The notes under the pieces are model-generated. The model did no database searches, had not been told where the DNA came from, and saw nothing but the letters and a program-made list of their open reading frames with translations. The position numbers and the translations under genes are program-made. Source: a virus. Taken from it: 20,313 bases of DNA. This document shows positions 1-5,858 of the stretch, one piece after another; position 1 is the stretch's first letter; every line of letters starts with the position of its first letter. The DNA lies in IMG/VR virus record IMGVR_UViG_3300040960_001162, positions 1 through 20,313 of that record; one strand, 5' to 3'.

Positions 1-249
1 ATTCTTATTGTAGATGACATTAACGATACAGGTGCAACGTTCAATTGGATCAAAGAAGATTGGCGTTCAGGTTGTTTACCTCTTTCGCCCGTGTGGGATC
101 AAATTTGGGGTGACAATGTACGCTTCGCAGTATTAACAGAAAACTTATCAAGTGAGTTTGACGGTGTGTCATACTCTTGTGATGAAGTAAACAAAGCCGA
201 GGAAGATGTATGGTTAGTATATCCCTGGGAGAATGTAGGTCAATACTAA
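1..249 (+). CDS. Phosphoribosyltransferase, C-terminal part (5' end outside window)
   Basis: The frame is open from the first base and ends at TAA 247-249, so only the last 82 residues are present. They begin with ILIVDDINDTGAT, the PRPP-binding signature of type I phosphoribosyltransferases: hydrophobic strand, two acidic residues, then the D-T-G-x-T loop. Near the end is VYPWEN, similar to the terminal W/Y-P-W-E segment of xanthine/guanine phosphoribosyltransferases. The family transfers phosphoribose from PRPP to a base, usually in purine salvage in the cytoplasm. The stop overlaps the next start as TAATG, suggesting translational coupling. The family call is firm. The base specificity (guanine, xanthine or hypoxanthine) is not determined because the N-terminal part is missing. 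Confidence 0.85.
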   Translation: MLIVDDINDTGATFNWIKEDWRSGCLPLSPVWDQIWGDNVRFAVLTENLSSEFDGVSYSCDEVNKAEEDVWLVYPWENVGQY

Positions 250-449
250 TGTGGGTTTTAGTTTTTATAAACATTATGGTAAATGCCAGTAGCGGCTATA
301 ACGAGCCTGTAATAGAAGGTTGGTATGAATATAAAACAATGGAAGAATGTTTTTATGCTAGAGAACTTCTTTTTCTAGATTTAGGTGTAACTGATGGTCA
401 TCCTCCAACAGGAACACAAGCAGTTTGTATTAACAATGGAGACGAGTAA
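249..449 (+). CDS. Small unknown protein with hydrophobic N-terminus
   Basis: This encodes a 66-residue protein. The ATG at 249 overlaps the upstream TAA as TAATG and was preferred over an in-frame start at 210 that lies inside the phosphoribosyltransferase frame. Residues 1-13 (MWVLVFINIMVNA) are hydrophobic and end in a small residue, like a short signal peptide or membrane anchor, but there is no lipobox. Two cysteines (about 34 and 60) could form a disulfide if the protein is exported. Phosphoribosyltransferase, this gene and the next follow each other with 1-base overlaps, so they are probably one transcript. I do not recognise a family and no function can be assigned. Confidence 0.7.
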   Translation: MWVLVFINIMVNASSGYNEPVIEGWYEYKTMEECFYARELLFLDLGVTDGHPPTGTQAVCINNGDE

Positions 450-682
450 TGAGAATAACTACTGACACGTTTGTTGAGATAACAAATGTTTCTAACGGTA
501 AAAAAGAAAATGCTTCTATAGGTATGTTTAAAGAAAATGAAGTGTTAGAAGTTTTTATTGTAGGAAACAGAATCTTGATGAAATATAAACCCTCTGCTAA
601 TATGTACATTGGTAGTATCTACGGTATAGAGTTTCAGAGTAAAGGTCCTAAAGTAGATGAAATTAAGGATTTTAGATCGTGA
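449..682 (+). CDS. Small unknown protein (77 aa)
   Basis: The ATG at 449 overlaps the preceding TAA. A GGAG at 438-441, 7 bases upstream, is a good ribosome binding site. The protein is soluble-looking and beta-rich. Alternating hydrophobic residues (VLEVFIVGNRILMKY) and a C-terminal segment around YGIEF suggest a small barrel-like fold. There are no cysteines, membrane segments or recognisable catalytic motifs. Its stop overlaps the next gene's GTG start (GTGA at 679-682). Tight coupling on both sides and ordinary codon use support a real gene. Function unknown. Confidence 0.7.
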   Translation: MRITTDTFVEITNVSNGKKENASIGMFKENEVLEVFIVGNRILMKYKPSANMYIGSIYGIEFQSKGPKVDEIKDFRS

Positions 683-1104
683 TAGATACATTAGAAAAAG
701 CACAAGCAGAAGGTAGAGCACCGTGGACAGAAGTTGAGATAGATACTCGTGAGTTCACTGTTTATCGAGATCTATATCCTGTAACAGAAGGACACACTCT
801 TGTTGTTCCTAAACAGAATACAGAAGAAAATATCTTAAAGTGTTTTAATTTTGCTCTTACAATGGGCAATGATAATATACGTTCAGAAAAGAATAATATA
901 ACAGGTTACAACGTTGGGATTAATATGGGTACAAGTGCTGGGCAAACTTGTATGTATCCACACGTTCATTTAATTTTCCGTAGAGAGGGAGATATGGAAG
1001 ACCCTGCGGGTGGTGTTCGCGGAGTTATTCCAACCAAACAAAAATACACCAAAAAACAACCCGATCAGATAGAAATGTTTGATGAACCAACAGTTGGATG
1101 TTGA
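679..1104 (+). CDS. HIT-family protein (nucleotide hydrolase/transferase-like)
   Basis: This encodes a 141-residue protein from a GTG start that overlaps the previous stop; AAGGA at 665-669 gives a ribosome binding site 9 bases upstream. GHTLVVPK (residues 38-45) and GQTCMYPHVHLIFRR (88-102) are the two hallmark segments of HIT-domain proteins, which hydrolyse or transfer nucleotides such as Ap4A or adenosine 5'-phosphoramidates. In the usual H-x-H-x-H motif the middle histidine is the nucleophile. Here it is H95, followed by H97, but the first histidine is replaced by Y93. The following REGDMEDPAGGVRGVIP is a conserved tail loop. The family call is firm. The physiological substrate in the phage is unknown, and a role in degrading alarmone-like dinucleotides is only a guess. 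Confidence 0.88.
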   Translation: MIDTLEKAQAEGRAPWTEVEIDTREFTVYRDLYPVTEGHTLVVPKQNTEENILKCFNFALTMGNDNIRSEKNNITGYNVGINMGTSAGQTCMYPHVHLIFRREGDMEDPAGGVRGVIPTKQKYTKKQPDQIEMFDEPTVGC

Positions 1105-1117
1105 AAAGGAGAAAACA

Positions 1118-1336
1118 ATGGCACTAGGTAGAGAATACAATCGCGAAAACGCAATTGAAGCAATTAAGGAACACGCCAAAGGACACATTGCCAAACACGC
1201 AATGAACGTTGAAGTGTATCTTAAGAATGCAGCAGGCGTTGGCGAACATCCTGATATTTTGGAAGCAATTGAAAAAGAACTTAAGATTATTGCAGAATAT
1301 CACGATCAGTTAGAAGTCCTTGAAAAGTATTTCTAA
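1118..1336 (+). CDS. Small helical protein, unknown (72 aa)
   Basis: The start is ATG 1118, preceded by AAAAGGAG about 6 bases upstream. An in-frame start at 1079 lies inside the HIT gene and lacks a ribosome binding site. The 72-residue product begins MALGREYNRENAIEA and is almost entirely predicted helix. It has a charged N-terminal helix with repeated A-x-x-H/A spacing, a short loop (GVGEHPDI), and a second amphipathic helix ending in LEVLEKYF. This could be a helical hairpin. From memory, similar proteins recur in T4-like marine phages as conserved hypotheticals, so a core phage role is likely but unknown. The stop lies just before the ribosome binding site of the next gene. Confidence 0.78.
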   Translation: MALGREYNRENAIEAIKEHAKGHIAKHAMNVEVYLKNAAGVGEHPDILEAIEKELKIIAEYHDQLEVLEKYF

Positions 1337-1346
1337 GGAGAGCATT

Positions 1347-1553
1347 TTGAAACACACAGTAAAAGTCGAGGAAGATCCGGACACTGGTGATCTGGTTCTT
1401 CCATTACCCACCGAATTACTAAACCAAATGGGCTGGGATATTGGCGATGATTTGGTTTGGAGTGACAACTTTAATGGCACATTTTCGCTGTCTAAAAAGG
1501 TTGACAAAGAGCAAGAGAAAGCGTATAATAAAGACAATGACAATAGCAACTGA
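1347..1553 (+). CDS. AbrB/MazE-like small protein
   Basis: This encodes 68 residues. The TTG at 1347 is chosen because AAGGAG (1335-1340) lies 6 bases upstream; the ribosome binding site itself overlaps the end of the preceding gene. The segment TGDLVLPLPTELLNQMGW followed by DIGDDLVW (residues about 11-38) matches the swapped-hairpin AbrB/MazE/SpoVT pattern: a beta strand, the L-P-L/I-P-x-E-L-L helix, G-W, then G-D-x-L-x-W. Such proteins are dimeric DNA-binding regulators or antitoxins. No toxin gene lies alongside. The C-terminal tail is charged and probably disordered. The gene overlaps queE by 17 bases. The fold call is moderately confident; a regulatory role is inference. Confidence 0.7.
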   Translation: MKHTVKVEEDPDTGDLVLPLPTELLNQMGWDIGDDLVWSDNFNGTFSLSKKVDKEQEKAYNKDNDNSN

Positions 1554-2451
1554 CAAGAAATACTACTATAGCGAAATCTTTCACAGCATTCAAGGTGAAG
1601 GACATTACACAGGCGTACCAACTGCTTGGATACGTTTTTTCTTATGTAATCTACAGTGTAATGGCTTTGGACAGATTGATCCTACTAATCCTGACACTTA
1701 TGATTTGCCATTTGAAAAGTTTGATACAAGCACAGTAAAACGTGTTGAAGACTTGCCTGTATGGGATAAAGGTTGTGATAGCAGTTATACTTGGTCAAAG
1801 AAGTTTAAGCACTTAATGGGTCAAAAGACTGCTGTTGAACTAGCACATCAAATTATTGATACTATTAAAACAGACAGCAATCCAGAGGGTTTGTTTTTAC
1901 ACCCTGTTACAGGACAAAGACAGCACTTCTGTGTAACAGGCGGCGAGCCTTTAATGAAACACGGCCAAGAAGCGTTTATTGGTATTATGCGAGAGTTTAA
2001 ACGTATGAACAATATGCCTGCTAGTGTTACGTTTGAGACTAACGGTACACAAATTCTTACACAAGAGTTTAATGATTATTGGAATGTAGAAGCAGATGAT
2101 GGAATCGAACTGTTCTTTAGTGTAAGTCCTAAGTTATGGAGTGTAGCAGGTGAGGCTGCGAAGAAAGCAATTAAGCCTGAGGTAGTAGGGCAATATAGAA
2201 TGTTGTCTAGAAAAGGACAATTAAAGTTCGTTGTAGGTTCCGAACAACAACAGTGGGATGAAATGGAAAGTGCTATTTCACAATTTAAGGCACAAGGCGT
2301 AGATTATCCTGTATGGGTTATGCCTGTTGGTGCTAGAGAAGAAGAACAAACAGCAACAGCCGGAGCAGTTGCTAAGATGGCATTTGAACGTGGATATAAT
2401 GTAGCCGCAAGGGTACACGTATACTTGTTTGGCAATGCTATCGGAACATAA
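1537..2451 (+). CDS. queE: QueE-like radical SAM enzyme (7-carboxy-7-deazaguanine synthase)
   Basis: This encodes 304 residues from ATG 1537; a longer reading from 1441 is only the shadow of the AbrB-like gene. The N-terminus YYYSEIFHSIQGEGHYTGVP is characteristic of QueE, followed by a radical SAM core. QueE converts 6-carboxytetrahydropterin to 7-carboxy-7-deazaguanine, the precursor of queuosine and of 7-deazaguanine DNA modifications. The cluster motif is unusual. C37 and C41 (CNLQC) are present but residue 44 is Phe, and the CDSSYTW element that normally continues the motif appears 38 residues later with C80. VTGGEPLM (133-140) and FETNGT (166-171) are the expected SAM-binding segments. 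No queC, queD, folE or transglycosylase gene is in the window. Family confidence is high; activity with the split motif is inferred. Confidence 0.88.
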   Translation: MTIATDKKYYYSEIFHSIQGEGHYTGVPTAWIRFFLCNLQCNGFGQIDPTNPDTYDLPFEKFDTSTVKRVEDLPVWDKGCDSSYTWSKKFKHLMGQKTAVELAHQIIDTIKTDSNPEGLFLHPVTGQRQHFCVTGGEPLMKHGQEAFIGIMREFKRMNNMPASVTFETNGTQILTQEFNDYWNVEADDGIELFFSVSPKLWSVAGEAAKKAIKPEVVGQYRMLSRKGQLKFVVGSEQQQWDEMESAISQFKAQGVDYPVWVMPVGAREEEQTATAGAVAKMAFERGYNVAARVHVYLFGNAIGT

Positions 2452-2461
2452 GGAAAAAATT

Positions 2462-2812
2462 ATGGGATGGTGGAACGAATTAATTCGTAGAAAAGATAAA
2501 GAGGCTGATAAGAAACCTGGTCTTAGTGAAAAAGAAGTTGCTACTAGAAAGAAAGAACCTTGGGTAGGTGTATTGAACACACACGTTAACAAAGAAAATG
2601 TCCGAAATGGCTTTTTTGAACTTGACTGGAACAAGCATTTCATAGTACAATTAAAGCAACAAGGATACGGAGTTGAAGGCGATCCAGATGAAGAAATTGT
2701 TGATCGTTGGTTTAGAGAACTTTGTGCGAATGTAGTAGTCGATGGTGACTACGGAGGACCGTTGGATACTGGGTCTTTAGATATCAGTTCCGTTAAGAAA
2801 GAGAATGAATAA
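2462..2812 (+). CDS. Conserved-looking unknown phage protein (116 aa)
   Basis: The start is ATG 2462 (MGWWNELIRRK), with AAGGA at 2450-2454 upstream. An in-frame ATG at 2429 is inside queE. The protein has a basic, Trp-rich N-terminus (GWWNELIRRKDKEADKK), then a compact domain with EPWVGVLNTHVNKENVRNG and FFELDWNKHFIVQLKQQGYG, then an acidic segment (GDPDEEIVDRWFRELC) and a glycine-rich tail. From memory this resembles a hypothetical protein common in T4-like marine phages. No catalytic motif or membrane segment is seen, so no function is assigned. The 3' end overlaps the exonuclease start by 8 bases, making coupled expression with the DNA-metabolism genes likely. Confidence 0.75.
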   Translation: MGWWNELIRRKDKEADKKPGLSEKEVATRKKEPWVGVLNTHVNKENVRNGFFELDWNKHFIVQLKQQGYGVEGDPDEEIVDRWFRELCANVVVDGDYGGPLDTGSLDISSVKKENE

Positions 2813-3800
2813 AATGGGTACACACATCATAGTCGACACAGCAAACACGTTTTTTCGTGCAAGGCACGTAATTAATGGCGATGCTGATATTAAATTAGGT
2901 ATGGCTTTTCATATTACACTGAACAGTATTAAGAAAGCGTGGCAAGACTTTGATGGCACTCACGTTATCTTTTGTTTAGAAGGACGTAGTTGGCGTAAAG
3001 ATCATTATGAGCCATATAAGCGTAATAGACAAGTTGCACGTGATGCACTTACAGAAAAACAACAGGAAGAAGAGACTGTATTTTGGGAAGCATTCGATAC
3101 CTTTAAAGATTTTGTAAATGATAAAACTAATTGTACAGTTTTACAGCATCCTGAACTAGAAGCAGATGATCTTATTGCAGGTTGGGTGCAATCACATCCA
3201 GATAGCGATCACGTTATTATTAGTACAGATACAGACTTTCAACAATTAATTGCTCCAAATTGTAAACTGTACAATGGTGTGCAAGAAATTACTACAACAC
3301 CCGAAGGCTTCTTTGATAAGAAAGGCGAACTTGTTGTAGATAAAAAAACTAAACTACCTAAAACTGTAGATCCTGAATGGATGCTGTTTGAAAAATGTAT
3401 GCGTGGCGATACTAGTGACAATGTGTTTAGTGCGTATCCAGGTGTTCGTAAGAAAGGTACAAAGAACAAAGTTGGTTTGATTGAAGCGTTTGCTGATAGA
3501 CAAACTAAAGGCTTTAATTGGAATAACTTAATGTTGCAACGTTGGGTTGATCATAACGGTGAAGAACATCGTGTACTAGAAGATTACGAACGTAATAAAA
3601 CTATTATTGATCTTTCTGCACAACCAGAAGAGATTAAAGAAAAAATACAAGGCACAATTAAAACAGCAATTGATGCAGATAAAAATATTAGTCAGGTTGG
3701 TATAAGACTAATGAAGTTCTGTCATTTGTATGATTTGAAAAAGATTTCAGATCAAGCACAAGCATATGCAGAACCATTAAATGCGAGGTATAAAATATGA
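2805..3800 (+). CDS. rnh: 5'-3' exonuclease of the T4 RNase H / FEN-1 family
   Basis: This encodes 331 residues from ATG 2805; ATG 2814 (MGTHIIVDTAN) is an equally plausible start. PIN/FEN-type acidic residues are in order: D11 in IIVDTAN, the arch region CLEGRSWRKDHYEPYKRNR (57-75), LEADDLI (118-124), ISTDTDFQQLI (139-149) and GDTSDN (201-206). A helix-hairpin-helix-like region begins at YPGVRKKG (211-218). The length is close to T4 RNase H (305 residues). The enzyme removes RNA primers and flaps from lagging-strand fragments by metal-dependent 5'-3' hydrolysis, acting in the cytoplasm at the phage replisome. The gene overlaps the preceding one by 8 bases and the next one as ATGA. This is one of the clearest signs of a T4-like genome. 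Confidence 0.92.
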   Translation: MNKMGTHIIVDTANTFFRARHVINGDADIKLGMAFHITLNSIKKAWQDFDGTHVIFCLEGRSWRKDHYEPYKRNRQVARDALTEKQQEEETVFWEAFDTFKDFVNDKTNCTVLQHPELEADDLIAGWVQSHPDSDHVIISTDTDFQQLIAPNCKLYNGVQEITTTPEGFFDKKGELVVDKKTKLPKTVDPEWMLFEKCMRGDTSDNVFSAYPGVRKKGTKNKVGLIEAFADRQTKGFNWNNLMLQRWVDHNGEEHRVLEDYERNKTIIDLSAQPEEIKEKIQGTIKTAIDADKNISQVGIRLMKFCHLYDLKKISDQAQAYAEPLNARYKI

Positions 3801-4273
3801 CAGTGATTCAAGCAAAACCTATTATTGATAACAAATTTTGGATTGTTGAACAGGACGGTGAGCGCATTGCAACATTAAGAAAAAATGAAGAAAATTTCTT
3901 TGTTCTTAGTAATGAAAACAGTGTTACACGTTTTAAAGATAAAAAAAGTCTAAAAGAACAGTTCGGTAATGATTTCTTTGTTGCTAAAATTACAAAAGAA
4001 GCAACTAACTCACTACCATCTGAAGTACACGGATTTAGTACAAGTAGCAAACCACACAATTCAATGTATGATATAAAAAACAAACTTCCTCTGTTTACTA
4101 AGAGTAAAGATAGTAAAAGTTTATATTGTGCAGGATATTATGTAATTCGTTTTGATAAAGGATGGGTCAAATCCTTTTGTCCTAAGTTAATCACTTTACA
4201 AAGGTATGAATATCAAGGTCCTTTTAAGACCGATATTGAAATGAAGCAGGTATTGAGTCGTGTCAACAAATAA
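3797..4273 (+). CDS. Unknown protein (158 aa)
   Basis: The ATG at 3797 overlaps the exonuclease stop (ATGA), with GAGGT about 8 bases upstream. The protein starts with a beta-rich part resembling a small repeated sheet (FWIVEQDGERIATLRKNEE, then FFVLSNENSVTRFKDKK). A Ser/Lys-rich middle follows, then a C-terminal part with SLYCAGYYVIRFDKGWVKSF and a lysine-rich end. There is no signal peptide, membrane segment or known catalytic motif. Its position next to rnh and ahead of small late-like genes is typical of a conserved phage hypothetical. Function unknown. Confidence 0.75.
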   Translation: MTVIQAKPIIDNKFWIVEQDGERIATLRKNEENFFVLSNENSVTRFKDKKSLKEQFGNDFFVAKITKEATNSLPSEVHGFSTSSKPHNSMYDIKNKLPLFTKSKDSKSLYCAGYYVIRFDKGWVKSFCPKLITLQRYEYQGPFKTDIEMKQVLSRVNK

Positions 4274-4508
4274 TCTACCAACATCTATGCCTAGTATACA
4301 GCGGCTACTACAACGTATTTCAAGTGCTGAAAAAACTAATCAAAAAGAGATTAGAATTACTATACAAGAAGCAAGAGAACTAACTACTGATCTTGCGTTA
4401 TTAACAAGTAGACTAGGAACAACTATAAGCGAAGTACATAGTATGTTGCGTAAAATTAAGCAAGATAACGATGAACTAGATGTAAAATTTGACGGAGGTT
4501 CCTTCTAA
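4260..4508 (+). CDS. Small helical/coiled-coil protein, unknown (82 aa)
   Basis: GTG 4260 is taken as start because it couples by a 14-base overlap with the previous gene. ATG 4287 (MPSIQRLLQR) is the alternative and neither has a strong ribosome binding site. After a polar N-terminus the protein is one long amphipathic helical stretch (residues about 12-72, IQRLLQRISSAEKTNQKEI onward, with regular Leu/Ile spacing) and ends in an acidic tail DELDVKFDGGSF. Such size, helicity and an acidic/hydrophobic C-terminus can occur in phage transcription accessory or clamp-binding proteins such as gp33, but the sequence does not show that motif clearly. Left unassigned. Confidence 0.68.
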   Translation: MSTNNLPTSMPSIQRLLQRISSAEKTNQKEIRITIQEARELTTDLALLTSRLGTTISEVHSMLRKIKQDNDELDVKFDGGSF

Positions 4509-4513
4509 ATTTG

Positions 4514-4521
4514 GATAAATA
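4514..4521 (+). promoter_or_regulatory. T4-type late promoter candidate
   Basis: GATAAATA matches the T4 late -10 octamer TATAAATA at 7 of 8 positions and lies in a 43-base gap between genes. With T4 spacing the transcript would begin near 4527, about 25 bases before ATG 4552. The following bases (TATACG) resemble those after the - strand candidate at 19336 (TATGCG). That similarity supports a shared promoter type. Late sigma factor and clamp are not encoded in this window. Confidence 0.6.
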
Positions 4522-4553
4522 TATACGTAGTTAATATAGGATAATACGTATAT
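4521..4553 (+). promoter_or_regulatory. Inverted repeat hiding a start codon; possible translation-timing hairpin
   Basis: ATATACGTA (4521-4529) is perfectly complementary to TACGTATAT (4545-4553), leaving a 15-base loop that contains the only ribosome-binding-like AGGA (4538-4541). One more G-U pair would involve base 4554. The right arm includes the A and U of the start codon at 4552. The left arm overlaps the late promoter octamer and the predicted transcription start. A read-through transcript could therefore fold over the start codon, whereas a transcript from the late promoter would lack most of the left arm. The stem is AU-rich, so its strength is uncertain. Confidence 0.55.
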
Positions 4554-4833
4554 GAGTAGACCAAAACCAAACGTTATAATTGAACATACGAATAAAGAGA
4601 CTTTTAAATTAGAACAAATTCTTGAAAGTGAAGCCATTTGGGCAGTCTTCTATCAGAATAAGCCATTTAATTTAAAAAGTGGAAGTATGATATCAAGTTA
4701 TCCTGGACCAAAATATAAGAAAGTATCTTTTAGTAATCCAGGTCACGCAAGAAACCTAGCAAAGAAATTAAACAAACTTTTTGATACAAATGATTTTGCA
4801 GTATACAGACTTACAAGCGGAGAAAAAGAGTAG
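4552..4833 (+). CDS. Unknown protein (93 aa), likely late expressed
   Basis: The start is ATG 4552, with AGGA 10 bases upstream, both inside the inverted-repeat region at 4521-4553. The protein begins with a basic MSRPKPN, then a mixed alpha/beta domain: TFKLEQILESEAIWAVFYQN, a glycine/serine/proline loop SGSMISSYPGPKYKK, and a C-terminal helix HARNLAKKLNKLF followed by FAVYRLTSGE. The lysine-rich character would suit nucleic-acid or virion contact, but no known family is recognised. It is followed after one base by the GTG of the next gene. The promoter and hairpin upstream suggest late-phase expression; this is inference. Confidence 0.75.
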   Translation: MSRPKPNVIIEHTNKETFKLEQILESEAIWAVFYQNKPFNLKSGSMISSYPGPKYKKVSFSNPGHARNLAKKLNKLFDTNDFAVYRLTSGEKE

Positions 4834-4834
4834 T

Positions 4835-5230
4835 GTGGACGAAAAACACAACTACACAAGTATATTCCTAAAAGCCGCCGAATTAGACACTAGCATTACA
4901 CCCGAACTTATTAAAGAAAAAAAACTACAATGGTGGTATAATGTTAGAACAAAAGATTCAGGCGGCTTAAGGCTTACTGAAGAAGGTCTAAATTTCATCC
5001 AAGTTGATGCAAAAATTAAAACATATAAAATAGATTTTCCAAAAGACTTTAGTGTAACACCTCAAGTACTTTTATGGCTTGACAATTTCATAGAATCACC
5101 GTATTATATAACTAAGAAAGCAATAACTGTTCTTAAAGAAAAGTCTGCTTTTGAGTTATATTTGTTCAGTGGTGATGTAAAGAAATTTGGGTATACCAAA
5201 GCATTATCCAAACGAATGAATCAGAATTAG
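4835..5230 (+). CDS. Unknown phage protein (131 aa)
   Basis: The start is GTG 4835, one base after the preceding stop, with a purine-rich GGAG at 4820-4823 and AAGAG near 4827 upstream. An earlier in-frame ATG at 4781 lies within the preceding gene. The product starts MDEKHNYTSIFLKAAELDT and contains LQWWYNVRTKDSGGLRLTEE, a pattern of Trp/Tyr and a glycine turn before a beta strand, then FSVTPQVLLWLDNFIESPYY and a C-terminal FELYLFSGDVKKFGY. It looks like a compact globular domain without signal or membrane segments. From memory, near relatives recur in T4-like marine phages as hypotheticals. Function unknown. Confidence 0.78.
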   Translation: MDEKHNYTSIFLKAAELDTSITPELIKEKKLQWWYNVRTKDSGGLRLTEEGLNFIQVDAKIKTYKIDFPKDFSVTPQVLLWLDNFIESPYYITKKAITVLKEKSAFELYLFSGDVKKFGYTKALSKRMNQN

Positions 5231-5250
5231 AAACAATTAAAGTAGCAGTT

Positions 5251-5258
5251 TATAAATA
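5251..5258 (+). promoter_or_regulatory. T4-type late promoter, exact octamer
   Basis: TATAAATA is identical to the T4 late promoter consensus and sits in the 33-base gap between genes. Using T4 spacing (about 6 bases from the end of the octamer to +1), transcription would start at about 5264. That is the A of the next gene's ATG. There is no Shine-Dalgarno-like sequence between the octamer and the ATG. Confidence 0.68.
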
Positions 5259-5263
5259 TTATT

Positions 5264-5539
5264 ATGATAGAATTGAATCCACTTGAAGTATTGCAAGAAA
5301 GAAAAGTAAACGTTTTGGCGCCGCATTTTGCAAAGCACAGTTTACATACCTCGTCTAAGAGAGATGTACAAGCAGTACAAGAATGGATTTTAGATAAACT
5401 TAACGGAAGATTTTGTGTTGTAAAATATCCGGCAATGGACAGTACGGATAAATTGAGCAGTAATACTTACGTTGGGTTTGAAGATCAAAAAGAACTAACA
5501 TACTTTATGTTAGCCTGTCCACATTTAAGGAGAAACTAA
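5264..5539 (+). CDS. Unknown protein (91 aa), possibly from a leaderless late mRNA
   Basis: The start is ATG 5264, 6 bases after an exact late promoter octamer; no ribosome binding site is visible upstream. No better-placed downstream start is evident. The protein is soluble and mixed alpha/beta: an N-terminal LEVLQERKVNVLAPHFAKHS, a helix SKRDVQAVQEWILDKLN, then strands FCVVKYPAMD and NTYVGFEDQKELTYFMLAC. A double-Arg C-terminus (HLRRN) ends it. No family is recognised. The missing leader makes either leaderless translation or a slightly different transcription start likely. Confidence 0.74.
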   Translation: MIELNPLEVLQERKVNVLAPHFAKHSLHTSSKRDVQAVQEWILDKLNGRFCVVKYPAMDSTDKLSSNTYVGFEDQKELTYFMLACPHLRRN

Positions 5540-5542
5540 AAT

Positions 5543-5848
5543 ATGACAGAAGAAGTTAAAAAAGAAGCAGCACCTGCACAAAGCGGTCCTGTTCCTACAC
5601 CAGGTGTAGAAGGTACTCAGCCAGCAGCACCAGATCTAAATGTAAGTGATCTAACTGGCGTGAAAAGTATCATTGATATTGCAACACAACGTGGAGCATT
5701 TAAAGCAAACGAACTAGAAGCAGTAGGAAAACTTTATAATAAGTTGAATACATTTTTAGAACACGTTGCAAAAACACAGTCTGCTAATGCAGAAGCACAA
5801 GCGACTGCAAACGCTGGTGCCGCTCCAGAAGCACCGGCAGGTAACTAG
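5543..5848 (+). CDS. Unknown small protein with disordered ends (101 aa)
   Basis: The start is ATG 5543, with AAGGAG at 5527-5532. Residues 1-31 are Ala/Pro/Glu-rich and probably disordered. A compact helical core follows (VSDLTGVKSIIDIATQRGAF, then LEAVGKLYNKLNTFLEHV, residues about 34-75), and then an Ala-rich tail (ANAEAQATANAGAAPEAPAG). The helical core with R-G-A-F between two helices resembles a small protein that I recall as widespread in T4-like marine phages. Its role is not established. Low-complexity flanks would suit a scaffold or virion-associated protein, but that is a guess. It is followed closely by the next gene with AGGAG overlapping its stop. Confidence 0.78.
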   Translation: MTEEVKKEAAPAQSGPVPTPGVEGTQPAAPDLNVSDLTGVKSIIDIATQRGAFKANELEAVGKLYNKLNTFLEHVAKTQSANAEAQATANAGAAPEAPAGN

Positions 5849-5858
5849 GAGACCAATT

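Noticed and set aside
1441-1536. Possible long N-terminal extension of QueE
   Set aside because: The extension is simply the +1 reading of the AbrB-like gene. QueE-type sequence begins only at YYYSEIF after ATG 1537, and the extension has a different, basic composition.
1645-1780. QueE judged inactive because the third cluster cysteine is missing
   Set aside because: A cysteine in the correct D-S-x-Y-x-W context is found 38 residues later, so a split motif explains the sequence better than loss of function.
2278-2643. Minus-strand open frame opposite queE and the next gene
   Set aside because: It has no ribosome binding site, lies opposite two well-supported genes, and its Ser/Phe/Cys-rich composition is that of an antisense reading.
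4260-4508. Identification as late transcription co-activator gp33
   Set aside because: Size, position near rnh and helical character fit loosely. The C-terminal clamp-binding pattern expected for gp33 is not clear, so it was left as unknown.
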